Counted from the stretch's first letter, positions 17,461 through 26,026 are shown. The stretch: DNA of 64,000 nt from Palsa-504 sp050011155 (GCA_050011155.1 JBEKJP010000003.1:1-64000); one strand, 5' to 3'. Notes: a model not told the origin generated them from the letters alone. Translations and numbers: made by a program.

Positions 17461-18426
17461 ATGATAGAAGACGTCGACCTCGAAGCCCTGCTCGACCTGA
17501 CCACTCCGTGGTGCCTGCGGGTAGCCGCCACGCTGCGCCTCGCCGGGCACATCGAAGCGGGTCACGACGACATCGAAAACCTCGCCGCCGCGGCCGGATG
17601 CGACCAGGACGCCCTGCACGCGGTCCTCGGGCACCTAGTCGCCAAGGGAGTCTTCACCGAGCCGTCGCCCGGAAGGTTCGCGGTCAACCAGGCGGCGAAG
17701 AGGCTTGAGGCCACCCCGTTCGTCAATCTTGATGGTTTCGGCGGTCGGATGTCGCACACCTGGGGCACCCTGCTCGACTACGTGCGCACCGGCCGGCCTT
17801 CCTACCAGCGGATCTTCGGCCGTCCCTTCTGGGAGGACCTGGCCGCGCACCCGGAGATCGCGGCCGAGTTCGACGCGCTCATGGGGCCGGCCGGGCACGG
17901 CGTGCCCGACTACGACGTCGAGCTCACCCGCGGTTGGGACACCGTCCGCACCGTCGTCGACGTCGGCGGCGGCACCGGGGCCCTGCTGGCCTCGCTGCTA
18001 CGGCGGCACCCAGCCACAAAAGGCATCCTGGTCGACCTGCCCGGCACGGTGGCCCGGGCAGGCGAAATCATCGGCGACGTCGCCGACCGGGTGACGCTCA
18101 ACGGACAGAGCTTCTTCGACCCGCTGCCCGCCGGAGCCGACCTGTACCTGCTCAAGAGCGTCCTCAACGACTGGCCCGACGAGCCGACCGTGGCCATCCT
18201 GCGCCGCTGCGCCGAGGCCGCCCACGAGAACACGAGCATCGCCATCCTCGGCGGCGTCGCGCCCGACGAAGCGCCCCGCGCGCTGGGCATCGACATGCTG
18301 GTCGCGGGCGGCAAGACCAGCCCGCTGGCGCGGTTCACCGAGCTCGCCAGGCAAGCCGGACTGAATGTCACCGCCGCGCGTACCCAGGCCAGCGGCCGCT
18401 TCGTCGTCGAGTGCCGGCTCTCCTGA
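17461..18426 (+). CDS. SAM-dependent O-methyltransferase
   Basis: The protein has the layout of small-molecule O-methyltransferases. An N-terminal winged-helix dimerisation part (TTPWCLRVAATLRLAGHI, AVLGHLVAKGVF) is followed by a Rossmann domain with motif VVDVGGGTGALLASLL. The conserved LLKSVLNDWPDE segment follows. The length of 321 residues is typical. ATG 17461 follows GGAGGA (17445-17450). The substrate is not known; such enzymes act on polyketides, phenazines or isoprenoids. It diverges from the AraC gene. Confidence 0.88.
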   Translation: MIEDVDLEALLDLTTPWCLRVAATLRLAGHIEAGHDDIENLAAAAGCDQDALHAVLGHLVAKGVFTEPSPGRFAVNQAAKRLEATPFVNLDGFGGRMSHTWGTLLDYVRTGRPSYQRIFGRPFWEDLAAHPEIAAEFDALMGPAGHGVPDYDVELTRGWDTVRTVVDVGGGTGALLASLLRRHPATKGILVDLPGTVARAGEIIGDVADRVTLNGQSFFDPLPAGADLYLLKSVLNDWPDEPTVAILRRCAEAAHENTSIAILGGVAPDEAPRALGIDMLVAGGKTSPLARFTELARQAGLNVTAARTQASGRFVVECRLS

Positions 18427-18480
18427 AACCATTCAGCTTCCGGCGGACGTACAGAGGAAAGAGCCCCTCCCAACCCGTTG

Positions 18481-18501
18481 TTACAGTGTAATCCTGTAAT
18501 C
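18481..18501 (+). promoter_or_regulatory. Operator-like inverted and direct repeat upstream of the HtrA-like protease
   Basis: TTACAG (18481-18486) and CTGTAA (18494-18499) form an inverted repeat. Interleaved with it, TGTAATC is directly repeated at 18487-18493 and 18495-18501. The AT-rich site stands out from its GC-rich surroundings and lies 22 bases before the protease start codon, a good place for a repressor operator. Confidence 0.5.
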
Positions 18502-18522
18502 ATTCACGGGCTGGGAGATGTC

Positions 18523-19479
18523 ATGGAGTCCAGTCGACCTCTCGACGCATATTCGCAGATCGTCACCAGCGTGGCCGAACGGCTCACGCCCAAGGTCGCC
18601 AGCCTCCGCGTTCCCCGCGGGGACGCCAGGCCCCGTGACAATAGGGGGCAGGGCCGCGCGGGCGAGAGCCTCGGCTCCGGCGTGGTCTTCACCGGCGACG
18701 GCTTCCTGCTCACGAACGCCCACGTGGTGGGCACATCCACCAACGGCACGGCGGAGTTCTCCGACGGCACGTCGGCGCGGTTCCGGGTGGTCGGCGCCGA
18801 CCCGCTGTCCGACCTGGCCGTGCTGCGCGCGGACGGTCCGACCCCCGAGCCCGCCGAGCTCGGCGAGGCCGACCAGCTCGTAGTCGGCCAGCTGGTAGTG
18901 GCGGTCGGCAACCCGCTCGGCCTGGCCGGCTCGGTGACGGCCGGCGTGGTCAGCGCGCTCGGCCGGTCGCTGCCGGCCCGCGGCCGCGTGATCGAGGACG
19001 TCATCCAGACCGACGCCGCGCTCAACCCGGGCAACTCCGGCGGGGCGCTGGCCGACGCCGAGGCCCGCGTGGTCGGCATCAACACCGCCGTGGCCGGCGT
19101 GGGCCTGGGCATGGCCGTCCCGGTCAACGACACCACCCGGCGGATCATCTCCGCGCTGATGCGCGACGGCCGGGTCCGCCGCGCCTACCTGGGCCTGGCC
19201 ATGGTCCCCGGCCCGGTGCCGGCGCCGTGGCGCGAGCGCATCGGCCGGCGCAACGGGCTGCTCGTGGCCCAGGTGGTCCCGAACGGGCCCGCCGCCCGGG
19301 CCGGGCTGCGTCAGGGCGACCTGCTGCTCACGGTCGCGGGGAAGCCGGTCGCGGTCTCCCAGGACCTGCAGCGGATGATGTTCGACGAGGCGATCGGCCG
19401 CCCGCTCGCCATCACCGTGATGCGTAACGGTGCCCTGGTCGACGTCATCGCCGAGCCCTCGGAGCTGGTCGCCGCCTGA
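18523..19479 (+). CDS. HtrA/DegP-type S1C serine protease with PDZ domain
   Basis: The trypsin-like domain carries the catalytic triad His in TNAHVV, Asp in DPLSDLAVLRAD and Ser in NPGNSGGAL. A PDZ domain follows (GLLVAQVVPNGPAARAGLRQGDLLLTVAGKPV). No signal peptide or membrane anchor is visible, so it may act in the cytoplasm, unlike most HtrA proteins. ATG 18523 was chosen because GGAG (18513-18516) is well spaced and upstream residues do not belong to the family. The 318-residue length fits one PDZ. Confidence 0.9.
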   Translation: MESSRPLDAYSQIVTSVAERLTPKVASLRVPRGDARPRDNRGQGRAGESLGSGVVFTGDGFLLTNAHVVGTSTNGTAEFSDGTSARFRVVGADPLSDLAVLRADGPTPEPAELGEADQLVVGQLVVAVGNPLGLAGSVTAGVVSALGRSLPARGRVIEDVIQTDAALNPGNSGGALADAEARVVGINTAVAGVGLGMAVPVNDTTRRIISALMRDGRVRRAYLGLAMVPGPVPAPWRERIGRRNGLLVAQVVPNGPAARAGLRQGDLLLTVAGKPVAVSQDLQRMMFDEAIGRPLAITVMRNGALVDVIAEPSELVAA

Positions 19480-19511
19480 CGGGCGCCGAACCTAGCAACG
19501 GGCGGCCCTGC

Positions 19512-19547
19512 TTGTCACCTGGATTTGCGTCCGGCCATGATGGGCTC
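19512..19547 (+). promoter_or_regulatory. Leaderless-type promoter of hutU
   Basis: TTGTCA (19512-19517), an 18-base spacer and CATGAT (19536-19541) are followed by six bases and the hutU ATG. Transcription would start at or next to the start codon. No ribosome-binding site is seen. Confidence 0.5.
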
Positions 19548-21200
19548 ATGATCCACGAACCGGTACGCGCGCCCCGCGGTACCCAGCTGACCTGCCAGAG
19601 CTGGGCCACCGAAGCCGCCCTGCGGATGCTGATGAACAACCTCGACCCCGAGGTGGCCGAACATCCCGACCAGCTCATCGTCTACGGCGGCTCCGGCCGC
19701 GCCGCGCGCAGCTGGGACGCCTACGCCGCGATCGTGGCCACCCTGCGGGATCTCAAGGACGACGAGACCCTGCTGGTCCAGTCCGGTAAACCGGTCGGGG
19801 TCCTGCGAACCCATGAGTGGGCTCCGCGGGTCCTGATCGCCAACTCCAACCTGGTCCCGCAGTGGGCGACCTGGGAGGAGTTCCGCCGCCTGGAGCAGCT
19901 CGGCCTGACCATGTACGGCCAGATGACGGCCGGCTCGTGGATCTACATCGGCACCCAGGGCATCCTCCAGGGCACCTACGAGACGTTCGCCGCCGTCGCC
20001 GCCAAGCGCTTCGGCGGGTCGCTGGCCGGGACGATCACGCTGACCGCCGGGCTCGGCGGCATGGGCGGCGCGCAGCCGCTGGCCGTCACGATGAACGGCG
20101 GCGTGGTCATCTGCGTCGACTGCGACCAGTCCCGGATCACCCGGCGGATCGAGCACGGCTACCTCGACGAACAGGCCGATGACCTCGACGACGCCATCCG
20201 CCGCGCGGTCGCCGCCCGGGACAAGGGCGAGCCGCTGTCCATCGGCCTGCTCGGCAACGCCGCCGACATCTTCCCGGCCCTGCTGGCCAGCGACGCCCCC
20301 ATCGACGTCGTCACCGACCAGACCTCCGCGCACGACCCGCTCAGCTACCTGCCGCAAGGCGTGTCCTTCGAGGACATGCCCGCGCTGCGGGCGGAGGACC
20401 CGGAAGGCTTCACCCGCCGCGCCCGCGAGTCGATGGCCGCGCATGTCGCCGCCATGGTCGGCTTCCTCGACAAGGGGGCGGAAGTCTTCGACTACGGCAA
20501 CTCGATCCGCGGCGAGGCCGAACTGGCCGGGTACACCCGGGCGTTCGACTTCCCTGGCTTTGTCCCGGCCTACATCAGGCCGCTGTTCTGCGCGGGCAAG
20601 GGCCCGTTCCGCTGGGCCGCGCTGTCCGGCGACCCGAAGGACATCGCCGCCACCGACCGGGCCATCCTCGACCTGTTCCCGCAGAACGAGGCGCTGGCCC
20701 GGTGGATCAAGCTGGCCGGGGAGAAGGTCCGCTTCCAGGGGCTCCCGGCCCGGATCTGCTGGCTCGGCTACGGCGAGCGCGACCTGGCCGGGGTGCGGTT
20801 CAACGACATGGTCGCCAAGGGTGAGGTCGCCGCGCCCATCGTCCTCGGCCGCGATCACCTGGACTGCGGGTCCGTGGCGTCACCCTATCGGGAGACCGAG
20901 GCCATGGCCGACGGCTCCGACGCCATCGCCGACTGGCCGCTGCTGAACGCCCTGGTCAACACCGCCTCCGGCGCCACCTGGGTGTCGATCCACCACGGCG
21001 GCGGCGTGGGCATCGGGCGTTCCATCCACGCCGGGCAGGTGTGCGTCGCCGACGGCACCGAGCTGGCCGGCCGCAAGCTCGAGCGCGTGCTGACCAACGA
21101 CCCGGCCATGGGCGTGATCAGGCACACCGACGCCGGCTACGAGCAGGCCTCGGCGGTGGCGGCCGAGCGCGGCGTCCGGGTCCCGATGGCCGAGCAGTGA
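19548..21200 (+). CDS. hutU: Urocanate hydratase
   Basis: The 550-residue protein matches urocanase throughout: LIVYGGSGRAARSWDAY, QTLLVQSGKPVGV-type DDETLLVQSGKPVGVLRTH, the NAD-binding GLGGMGGAQPLA and the conserved Cys in RICWLGYGERD. It converts urocanate to imidazolone propionate with tightly bound NAD+. The ATG at 19548 begins MIHEPVRAPRGTQLTCQ, the usual N-terminus; residues further upstream are not conserved. The gene overlaps the next one by four bases (GTGA), giving a hut operon of three genes. Confidence 0.96.
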   Translation: MIHEPVRAPRGTQLTCQSWATEAALRMLMNNLDPEVAEHPDQLIVYGGSGRAARSWDAYAAIVATLRDLKDDETLLVQSGKPVGVLRTHEWAPRVLIANSNLVPQWATWEEFRRLEQLGLTMYGQMTAGSWIYIGTQGILQGTYETFAAVAAKRFGGSLAGTITLTAGLGGMGGAQPLAVTMNGGVVICVDCDQSRITRRIEHGYLDEQADDLDDAIRRAVAARDKGEPLSIGLLGNAADIFPALLASDAPIDVVTDQTSAHDPLSYLPQGVSFEDMPALRAEDPEGFTRRARESMAAHVAAMVGFLDKGAEVFDYGNSIRGEAELAGYTRAFDFPGFVPAYIRPLFCAGKGPFRWAALSGDPKDIAATDRAILDLFPQNEALARWIKLAGEKVRFQGLPARICWLGYGERDLAGVRFNDMVAKGEVAAPIVLGRDHLDCGSVASPYRETEAMADGSDAIADWPLLNALVNTASGATWVSIHHGGGVGIGRSIHAGQVCVADGTELAGRKLERVLTNDPAMGVIRHTDAGYEQASAVAAERGVRVPMAEQ

Positions 21201-22405
21201 CGTTCGCGGAGCTATGGCGCGAGCTCGAGCCCCTCGGCCGGGATCCCGGCACCGGCGGTTACCGCCGCTACTCGTGGACCGAGGCCGACGCGCAGTGCCG
21301 TTCCTGGTTCACCAGGCACGCCGAGGCGCTCGGCCTGTCCGTGGAGCCGGATAACAACGGCAACCTATGGGCCTGGTGGGGCGGCGCCAGGGCCGGTGCC
21401 GTCGCCACCGGCAGCCACCTGGATTCGGTCCCTGACGGCGGGGCTTACGACGGAGCCCTCGGCGTCGCCTCCGCGCTGGCCGCCGTGGAAATGCTTAAAG
21501 ACAAGGGCTTTTATCCCGAACGGCCCGTCGTGCTTGCCCTGTTCACCGAGGAAGAGGGGGCGAGGTTCCGGGTTCCGTGCCTCGGCAGCCGGCTGATGAC
21601 AGGAGCGGTGGATCCGGAGACCGCGCGGGCGTTCACCGGTGATGACGGCATCACGCTGGCCGCGGCGATGACCGCCGCGGGGGCCGACCCCGCCCGGCTC
21701 GGTCCTCGTCCGGACCTGCTGGAAGGCCTGGCCGCGTTCGTCGAACTGCACGTCGAGCAGGGCCGGGCGCTGGCCCCGCTGGACGCCGCGATCGGCGTGG
21801 CCGAGGGGATCTGGCCGCACGGACGGTGGCGTTTCGACTTCACCGGCCGCCCCGACCACGCGGGCACGGCCCGGTTCGCCGACCGTAACGACCCGATGCT
21901 GCCCTACGCGAGCACCGTGCTGGCCGCCCGCCAGGTCGCCGAGGCGAACGACGCCCTGGCCACGTTCGGCAAGGTCATCGCCGAACCCGGCGGCGCCAAC
22001 GGGGTCAGCTCGTCGGTCCGGGCCTGGCTCGACTGCCGCGCCCCGGACGAAGCCGCCGTCGACCGTACGGTCGACGGCATCCGCGCGGCCGCCGCTGACG
22101 CGGCTGCCGCGCACGGAGTGTCCCTGGATCTGCACAAGGAGTCGTACACTCCGCTGGTGCACTTCGACGAGACCCTGCGCGACCGGATCACCGGCGTGCT
22201 CGCCGCGGGCGGGATCACGGCCCCCGTGCTCCCCACCGGGGCCGGCCACGACGCCGGGATCCTGGCCGCCCGGATCCCCACGGCCATGCTGTTCGTCCGC
22301 AACCCGACCGGCGTCTCGCACTCCCCGGCCGAGGAAGCTCACCTGGCCGACTGCGAAGCCGGCGTCCATGCCCTGGCCCTGGTCCTCGAGGACCTGGCCC
22401 GGTGA
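21197..22405 (+). CDS. M20-family amidohydrolase (allantoate amidohydrolase-like) in hut operon
   Basis: The zinc hydrolase has TGSHLDSVPDGGAYDGALGV, the dinuclear-metal signature with His and Asp ligands, then FTEEEGARF (catalytic and metal Glu), ELHVEQG and GHDAGILA. This is the HyuC/AllC amidase family that hydrolyses N-carbamoyl or allantoate-type substrates. Its place between hutU and hutF, with overlaps on both sides, suggests it hydrolyses N-formyl- or N-formimino-glutamate to glutamate. That would fill the role of HutG; this is inference from context. Length 402 residues, GTG start. Confidence 0.85.
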   Translation: MTFAELWRELEPLGRDPGTGGYRRYSWTEADAQCRSWFTRHAEALGLSVEPDNNGNLWAWWGGARAGAVATGSHLDSVPDGGAYDGALGVASALAAVEMLKDKGFYPERPVVLALFTEEEGARFRVPCLGSRLMTGAVDPETARAFTGDDGITLAAAMTAAGADPARLGPRPDLLEGLAAFVELHVEQGRALAPLDAAIGVAEGIWPHGRWRFDFTGRPDHAGTARFADRNDPMLPYASTVLAARQVAEANDALATFGKVIAEPGGANGVSSSVRAWLDCRAPDEAAVDRTVDGIRAAAADAAAAHGVSLDLHKESYTPLVHFDETLRDRITGVLAAGGITAPVLPTGAGHDAGILAARIPTAMLFVRNPTGVSHSPAEEAHLADCEAGVHALALVLEDLAR

Positions 22406-23766
22406 CGCGTCAGTGGCTCGCGGAACTGGCATGGCTCCCCGGCCAGGGCATCTGCCACGACGTCCTGATCGAAGCCGAAAACGACCGCTTCACGTCCGTC
22501 ACCCCCTCCGCCACCGCCCCTCCCGGTGTCGAAAAGCTCACGGGCCTCACCCTCCCCGGCTTCTCGAACGCGCACTCGCACGCCTTCCACCGCGCGCTGC
22601 GCGGCGTCACCCAGGCGGACCGGGGCACGTTCTGGACCTGGCGCGAGCGGATGTACGAGGTCGCGGCGCGCCTCGACCCGGACAGCTACCTGGCCCTGGC
22701 CCGCGCCGTCTACGCCGAGATGGCCCTGGCCGGGATCAGCTGCGTCGGGGAATTCCACTACCTGCACCACCAGCCGGACGGACGGCCCTACGCGGACCCG
22801 AACGCGATGGGCCGGGCCCTGATCCAGGCGGCCGCCGAGGCCGGACTGCGCATCACCCTGCTCGACACCTGTTACCTGGCCGGCGGCCTGGACAAGTCCG
22901 GCGTGCTGCCGCTGGCCGGCCCGCAGGTCAGGTTCGGCGACGGCGACGGCGCGAAGTGGGCGGCCCGGGCCGAGGCGCTCGGCCCGGACGGCCACGGCCT
23001 GCTCGCCCCGCACGCCCGGGCCGGCGCGGCCATCCACTCGGTCCGCGCGGTGCCGCCGGAGCACATGCACCCGGTCGTGACCTGGGCCGCCCGGCACGGC
23101 GCGCCGCTGCACATCCACCTGTCCGAGCAGCGCGCCGAGAACGACGCGTGCCGGGCGATCTACGGTGTCTCGCCCACCCGGCTGCTGTACGACGAGGACG
23201 TGCTCGGACCGCGCACCAGCGTGGTGCACGCCACCCACCTCGGGGCGGCCGACCTGCAACTGCTCGGCGGCAGTCAGGCGTACGCCTGCCTGTGCCCCAC
23301 CACCGAGCGCGACCTCGGCGACGGCCTCGCCCCGGCCCGCCCGCTGGCCTCGGCCGGGTGCGGCCTCACCCTCGGCAGCGACAGCCACGCGGTGATCGAC
23401 ATCCTGGAAGAAGCCCGCGGCGTCGAGTACGCCGAACGCCTGGCCCGCCGCTCCCGCGGCCACTTCACCGCCGAGGCCCTGCTCCAGGCGGCCACCTCGG
23501 CCGGCCACGCCAGCCTGGGCTGGCCGGACGCCGGGACGATCGCTCCCGGCGCCCGCGCCGACCTGGTCACGGTGTCCCTGGACTCGCTGCGGACCGCGGG
23601 CACCGCCGACGAGCTGGCGCTGGAGGCAGCGGTGTTCGCCGCCAGCGCCGCCGACATCCGCACCGTCGTGATCAGCGGCCGCGACGTGGTCCGGGACGGC
23701 GTCCACCAGCTAGCCCCCGACGTCCCGGCCGAACTGGCCCGCACCATCCGCGCCGCCCTCGGCTGA
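22402..23766 (+). CDS. hutF: Formimidoylglutamate deiminase
   Basis: This member of the amidohydrolase superfamily has NAHSHAFHRALRG as the HxH metal motif. Further ligands lie in HIHLSEQ, VVHATHL and TLGSDSHAVID. The sequence RGTFWTWRERMYEVA near residue 80 is typical of HutF. It removes ammonia from N-formimino-L-glutamate to give N-formyl-L-glutamate. GTG 22402 overlaps the previous stop. No hutH or hutI gene is present in the window, so the rest of the pathway must lie elsewhere. Confidence 0.92.
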   Translation: MTRQWLAELAWLPGQGICHDVLIEAENDRFTSVTPSATAPPGVEKLTGLTLPGFSNAHSHAFHRALRGVTQADRGTFWTWRERMYEVAARLDPDSYLALARAVYAEMALAGISCVGEFHYLHHQPDGRPYADPNAMGRALIQAAAEAGLRITLLDTCYLAGGLDKSGVLPLAGPQVRFGDGDGAKWAARAEALGPDGHGLLAPHARAGAAIHSVRAVPPEHMHPVVTWAARHGAPLHIHLSEQRAENDACRAIYGVSPTRLLYDEDVLGPRTSVVHATHLGAADLQLLGGSQAYACLCPTTERDLGDGLAPARPLASAGCGLTLGSDSHAVIDILEEARGVEYAERLARRSRGHFTAEALLQAATSAGHASLGWPDAGTIAPGARADLVTVSLDSLRTAGTADELALEAAVFAASAADIRTVVISGRDVVRDGVHQLAPDVPAELARTIRAALG

Positions 23767-23808
23767 CCCGCGCGTCATGCTCCGTTCCGTCCCTGACGGT
23801 CCCTTTGC

Positions 23809-23820
23809 GACAATTGAGCT
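23809..23820 (+). promoter_or_regulatory. Possible leaderless -10 element of the aldo/keto reductase gene
   Basis: GACAAT (23809-23814) lies six bases before the ATG and resembles a -10 hexamer. No clear -35 or ribosome-binding site accompanies it. Confidence 0.3.
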
Positions 23821-24591
23821 ATGACCGACATTCCTGCGGTGGACCTCGGCCGCGGCGTCGCGATGCCGATGGTCGGGTTCGGCACCTGGCAGCTGCACGG
23901 CGACCTCGCCTACGAGGCCACCCGGCACGCCTTGCAGGCCGGTTACCGGCACATCGACACCGCCACCATGTACCGCAACGAGGAACAGGTCGGCCGCGCC
24001 CTGGCCGACGGCCGCGTGGGCCGGGCCGACGTGTTCATCACCACCAAGCTGCCGCCCGGCAGCGCCGGCCGGGCCCGGATCACCATCGCCGAGAGCCTGA
24101 AGGCGCTGGGCACCGACTACGTGGACCTGTGGCTGGTGCACTGGCCGCCGCGCGGCCGCAACCTGGTGCCGCTATGGCGGGACTTCCTCGCGGTCAGGGA
24201 CGAGGGCCTGGCCCGCGCGGTCGGCGTGAGCAACTACAGCATCGCCCAGATCGACGAGCTGACCGAGGCCACGGGGGAGCGGCCGGCCGTCAACCAGATC
24301 CCGTGGAGCCCGTCCCGCTCCGATGCCGAACTGCGCGCCGCCCACGCGGAGCGCCACGTAGCCCTCGAGGGCTACAGCCCGCTCAAGGGCACCCGGCTGC
24401 GCGACCGCACGCTAGGCGAGATCGCCGCCAAGTACCACGTCAGCCCGGCCCAGGTCGTCCTGCGCTGGCACATCGACACCGGCGTCATCGTCATCCCCAA
24501 GTCCGCCCGCCCCGACCGCATCGAGCAGAACATCGACATCTTCGGCTTCTCCCTAACCCCAGAAGAAATAGCCACCCTCAACAACCTCTGA
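23821..24591 (+). CDS. Aldo/keto reductase
   Basis: The 256-residue TIM-barrel oxidoreductase carries the catalytic tetrad: Asp and Tyr in HIDTATMYRNE, Lys in ITTKLPP and His in WLVHWPP. The cofactor loop near the C-terminus, IVIPKSARPDRIEQN, is the NADPH-binding IPKS motif. It reduces aldehydes or ketones; the substrate is unknown. It stands alone after the hut operon, with a 54-base gap. Confidence 0.92.
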   Translation: MTDIPAVDLGRGVAMPMVGFGTWQLHGDLAYEATRHALQAGYRHIDTATMYRNEEQVGRALADGRVGRADVFITTKLPPGSAGRARITIAESLKALGTDYVDLWLVHWPPRGRNLVPLWRDFLAVRDEGLARAVGVSNYSIAQIDELTEATGERPAVNQIPWSPSRSDAELRAAHAERHVALEGYSPLKGTRLRDRTLGEIAAKYHVSPAQVVLRWHIDTGVIVIPKSARPDRIEQNIDIFGFSLTPEEIATLNNL

Positions 24592-24833
24592 TCCCCAACC
24601 CAGACGCCCGCTCCGCCCAACAGAGAGGGCAAACGGAGCGCGGCGTATGCGCTCCCAATGGGGCCTGTGGCACCCTGCCCACGTTCTTACGTGGTCGATG
24701 GCACACGGGCTCCGTATCCGGATCCAGGAGTATCGGCACCCCCTTCACATGCGGCTCAGGTGTCACAGAAGGTTTCCTGCTTGTGGTCCCCGCCAACCGG
24801 CTCGCGGCCAGAACCAATGCGAGACGGGGGCGG

Positions 24834-24892
24834 CACCCCTCTAGGTGACCCGATGTGCCACCGGTGCACCTCTAGGTGGCCCGATGTGCCAC
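24834..24892. repeat. Imperfect direct repeat with CCGATGTGCCAC core
   Basis: CACC-CTCTAGGTG-CCCGATGTGCCAC occurs twice (about 24834-24861 and 24867-24892), differing by a 2-base indel and one substitution. Related GTGCCACA or TGTGGCAC words recur nearby at about 24664 and 24890. Confidence 0.7.
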
Positions 24893-24990
24893 AGGGTCCG
24901 TATCGATCGAGGTATCGCCGACGCTCTCTTCCCGTACGTCACACCCTGCCCTCGCGCCCCGCCCGCCAGAGCCAGGGCCCGAGCCCGAGC

Positions 24991-25060
24991 CAGCCCGAGC
25001 CCGAGCACCAGCCCGAGCCCGAGCACCAGCCCGAGCCCGAGCACCAGCCCGAGCCCGGAC
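24991..25060. repeat. 18-bp tandem repeat, about 3.9 copies
   Basis: The unit CAGCCCGAGCCCGAGCAC is repeated at 24991-25008, 25009-25026 and 25027-25044, with a partial fourth copy to 25060. A very similar unit occurs inside the AraC gene at 59594-59643. There are no spacers, so it is not a CRISPR. Confidence 0.92.
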
Positions 25061-25108
25061 CGTCAGCGGCCGGGCATTCTCCCGCATCCCGGTGCCAATG
25101 GCAAATAG

Positions 25109-25146
25109 TTGTCCACAGACGAACCATTCCGGCGGAGTTATCCACA
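25109..25146 (+). promoter_or_regulatory. Two DnaA-box-like sites upstream of ssb
   Basis: TTGTCCACA (25109-25117) is the preferred actinobacterial DnaA box, and TTATCCACA (25138-25146) is the classical one. They share orientation, with starts 29 bp apart, and lie about 95 bp before the ssb start. This suggests DnaA control of ssb or a DnaA-titrating site. Confidence 0.55.
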
Positions 25147-25240
25147 GCGCAACAGCTCCTCCGGCGGCGCGAAGCATGGCCCGGCACGGTGAAGGGGACC
25201 CGGTGGCGTCCGGCCGCCGGGAACCCAAGGAGGATCAGAA

Positions 25241-25825
25241 ATGAGCCAGGGCGCATACGTGACGCTGGTCGGCTTCGTGGCCCAGGACCCCACCCTACGC
25301 CCCACCGCGACGGGCGGGCAGTTCAGCCGGGTGAGGGTCGGCACCACCCCGCGGTTCCGGGACAACGAGACCGGGCAGTGGCGGGACGGCGAGACCTCAT
25401 ACTTCGACGTCAAGTGCTGGAACCGGCTGGCCGCTCACGTCCGGCAGAGCCTGCACAAGGGTGATCCGGTCATCGTCAAGGGGAAGTTCAGGTCCAGCAC
25501 CTATGAGGACAAGGAGGGCCAGAAGAGGACCTCGTTCGAGATCACGGCGGACACCCTGGGACATGACCTGACCCGGGGCACGGCTAACTACATCCGCGTG
25601 CAGTCGCGGCGCGCGAATGCCGAAGACGACGGGACCCGTGGTGAGTTCGCCGGGAACCCGGAGGGTTCCGGTATGCCAGCGGACCCGGTGGGCCCGGACG
25701 AGATCCTCGACGAGGACGCGATCGAGCGGTTCGGCCGCGACCTGGAAGACGGCGAGCTAGCGGCGCGTGCTGCCGCGGAAAATAAGGAGGAGGACGAGGC
25801 TGCGGTGTCCGCAACGCCCTACTGA
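25241..25825 (+). CDS. ssb: Single-stranded DNA-binding protein (paralogue)
   Basis: The N-terminal OB fold is clear (VTLVGFVAQDPTLRPTATGG, TSYFDVKCWNRLAAHVRQSL, DPVIVKGKF, TSFEITADTLGHDL). The C-terminal tail is acidic but ends SATPY instead of the canonical DD(I/L)PF tip used to recruit partner proteins. At 194 residues, and not next to rpsF/rpsR, it looks like a second SSB of the SsbB kind. ATG 25241 has a strong ribosome-binding site AAGGAGG (25227-25233). It binds single-stranded DNA in replication, repair or uptake. Confidence 0.9.
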   Translation: MSQGAYVTLVGFVAQDPTLRPTATGGQFSRVRVGTTPRFRDNETGQWRDGETSYFDVKCWNRLAAHVRQSLHKGDPVIVKGKFRSSTYEDKEGQKRTSFEITADTLGHDLTRGTANYIRVQSRRANAEDDGTRGEFAGNPEGSGMPADPVGPDEILDEDAIERFGRDLEDGELAARAAAENKEEDEAAVSATPY

Positions 25826-26026
25826 GGGCGCCGTCGCGTGGCGCCGCTAGGCTCCCCTGCCTGGCGCCCGCTAGGCCCCCGTCAGCGCGACGGGTCACCC
25901 GGACCCGTTCCCCGCGCACCTCAGCGCTCTCGTTGAGCGCTAACCCCAGATAACGCCTCGCATGAATCCGCTCTCCTCTGGATCTGCTGGCCCTGTCGTC
26001 ATAATCATTAGTCACATCTGTCACAT

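Larger units (their letters stand above)
24592..25240. other. 649-bp gene-poor stretch rich in repeats before ssb
   Basis: I see no convincing gene. A + strand frame across it is carried by simple repeats and shows no family motif. The stretch holds a degenerate direct repeat around GTGCCAC motifs (24834-24892), an 18-bp tandem repeat (24991-25060), and two DnaA-box-like sites (25109-25146). Confidence 0.7.

Noticed and set aside
24991..25060. Possible CRISPR array
   Set aside because: The repeats are directly adjacent, 18 bp long and without spacers, and no cas genes are present.
25100..25240. Possible chromosomal origin (two DnaA boxes)
   Set aside because: Only two boxes are seen and neither dnaA nor dnaN is nearby; a regulatory role is more likely.
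24658..25464. Plus-strand frame across the gap before ssb with a PEPEHQ repeat
   Set aside because: Its continuity comes from the 18-bp repeat. It has no family match, no good ribosome-binding site, and it runs into ssb in another frame.
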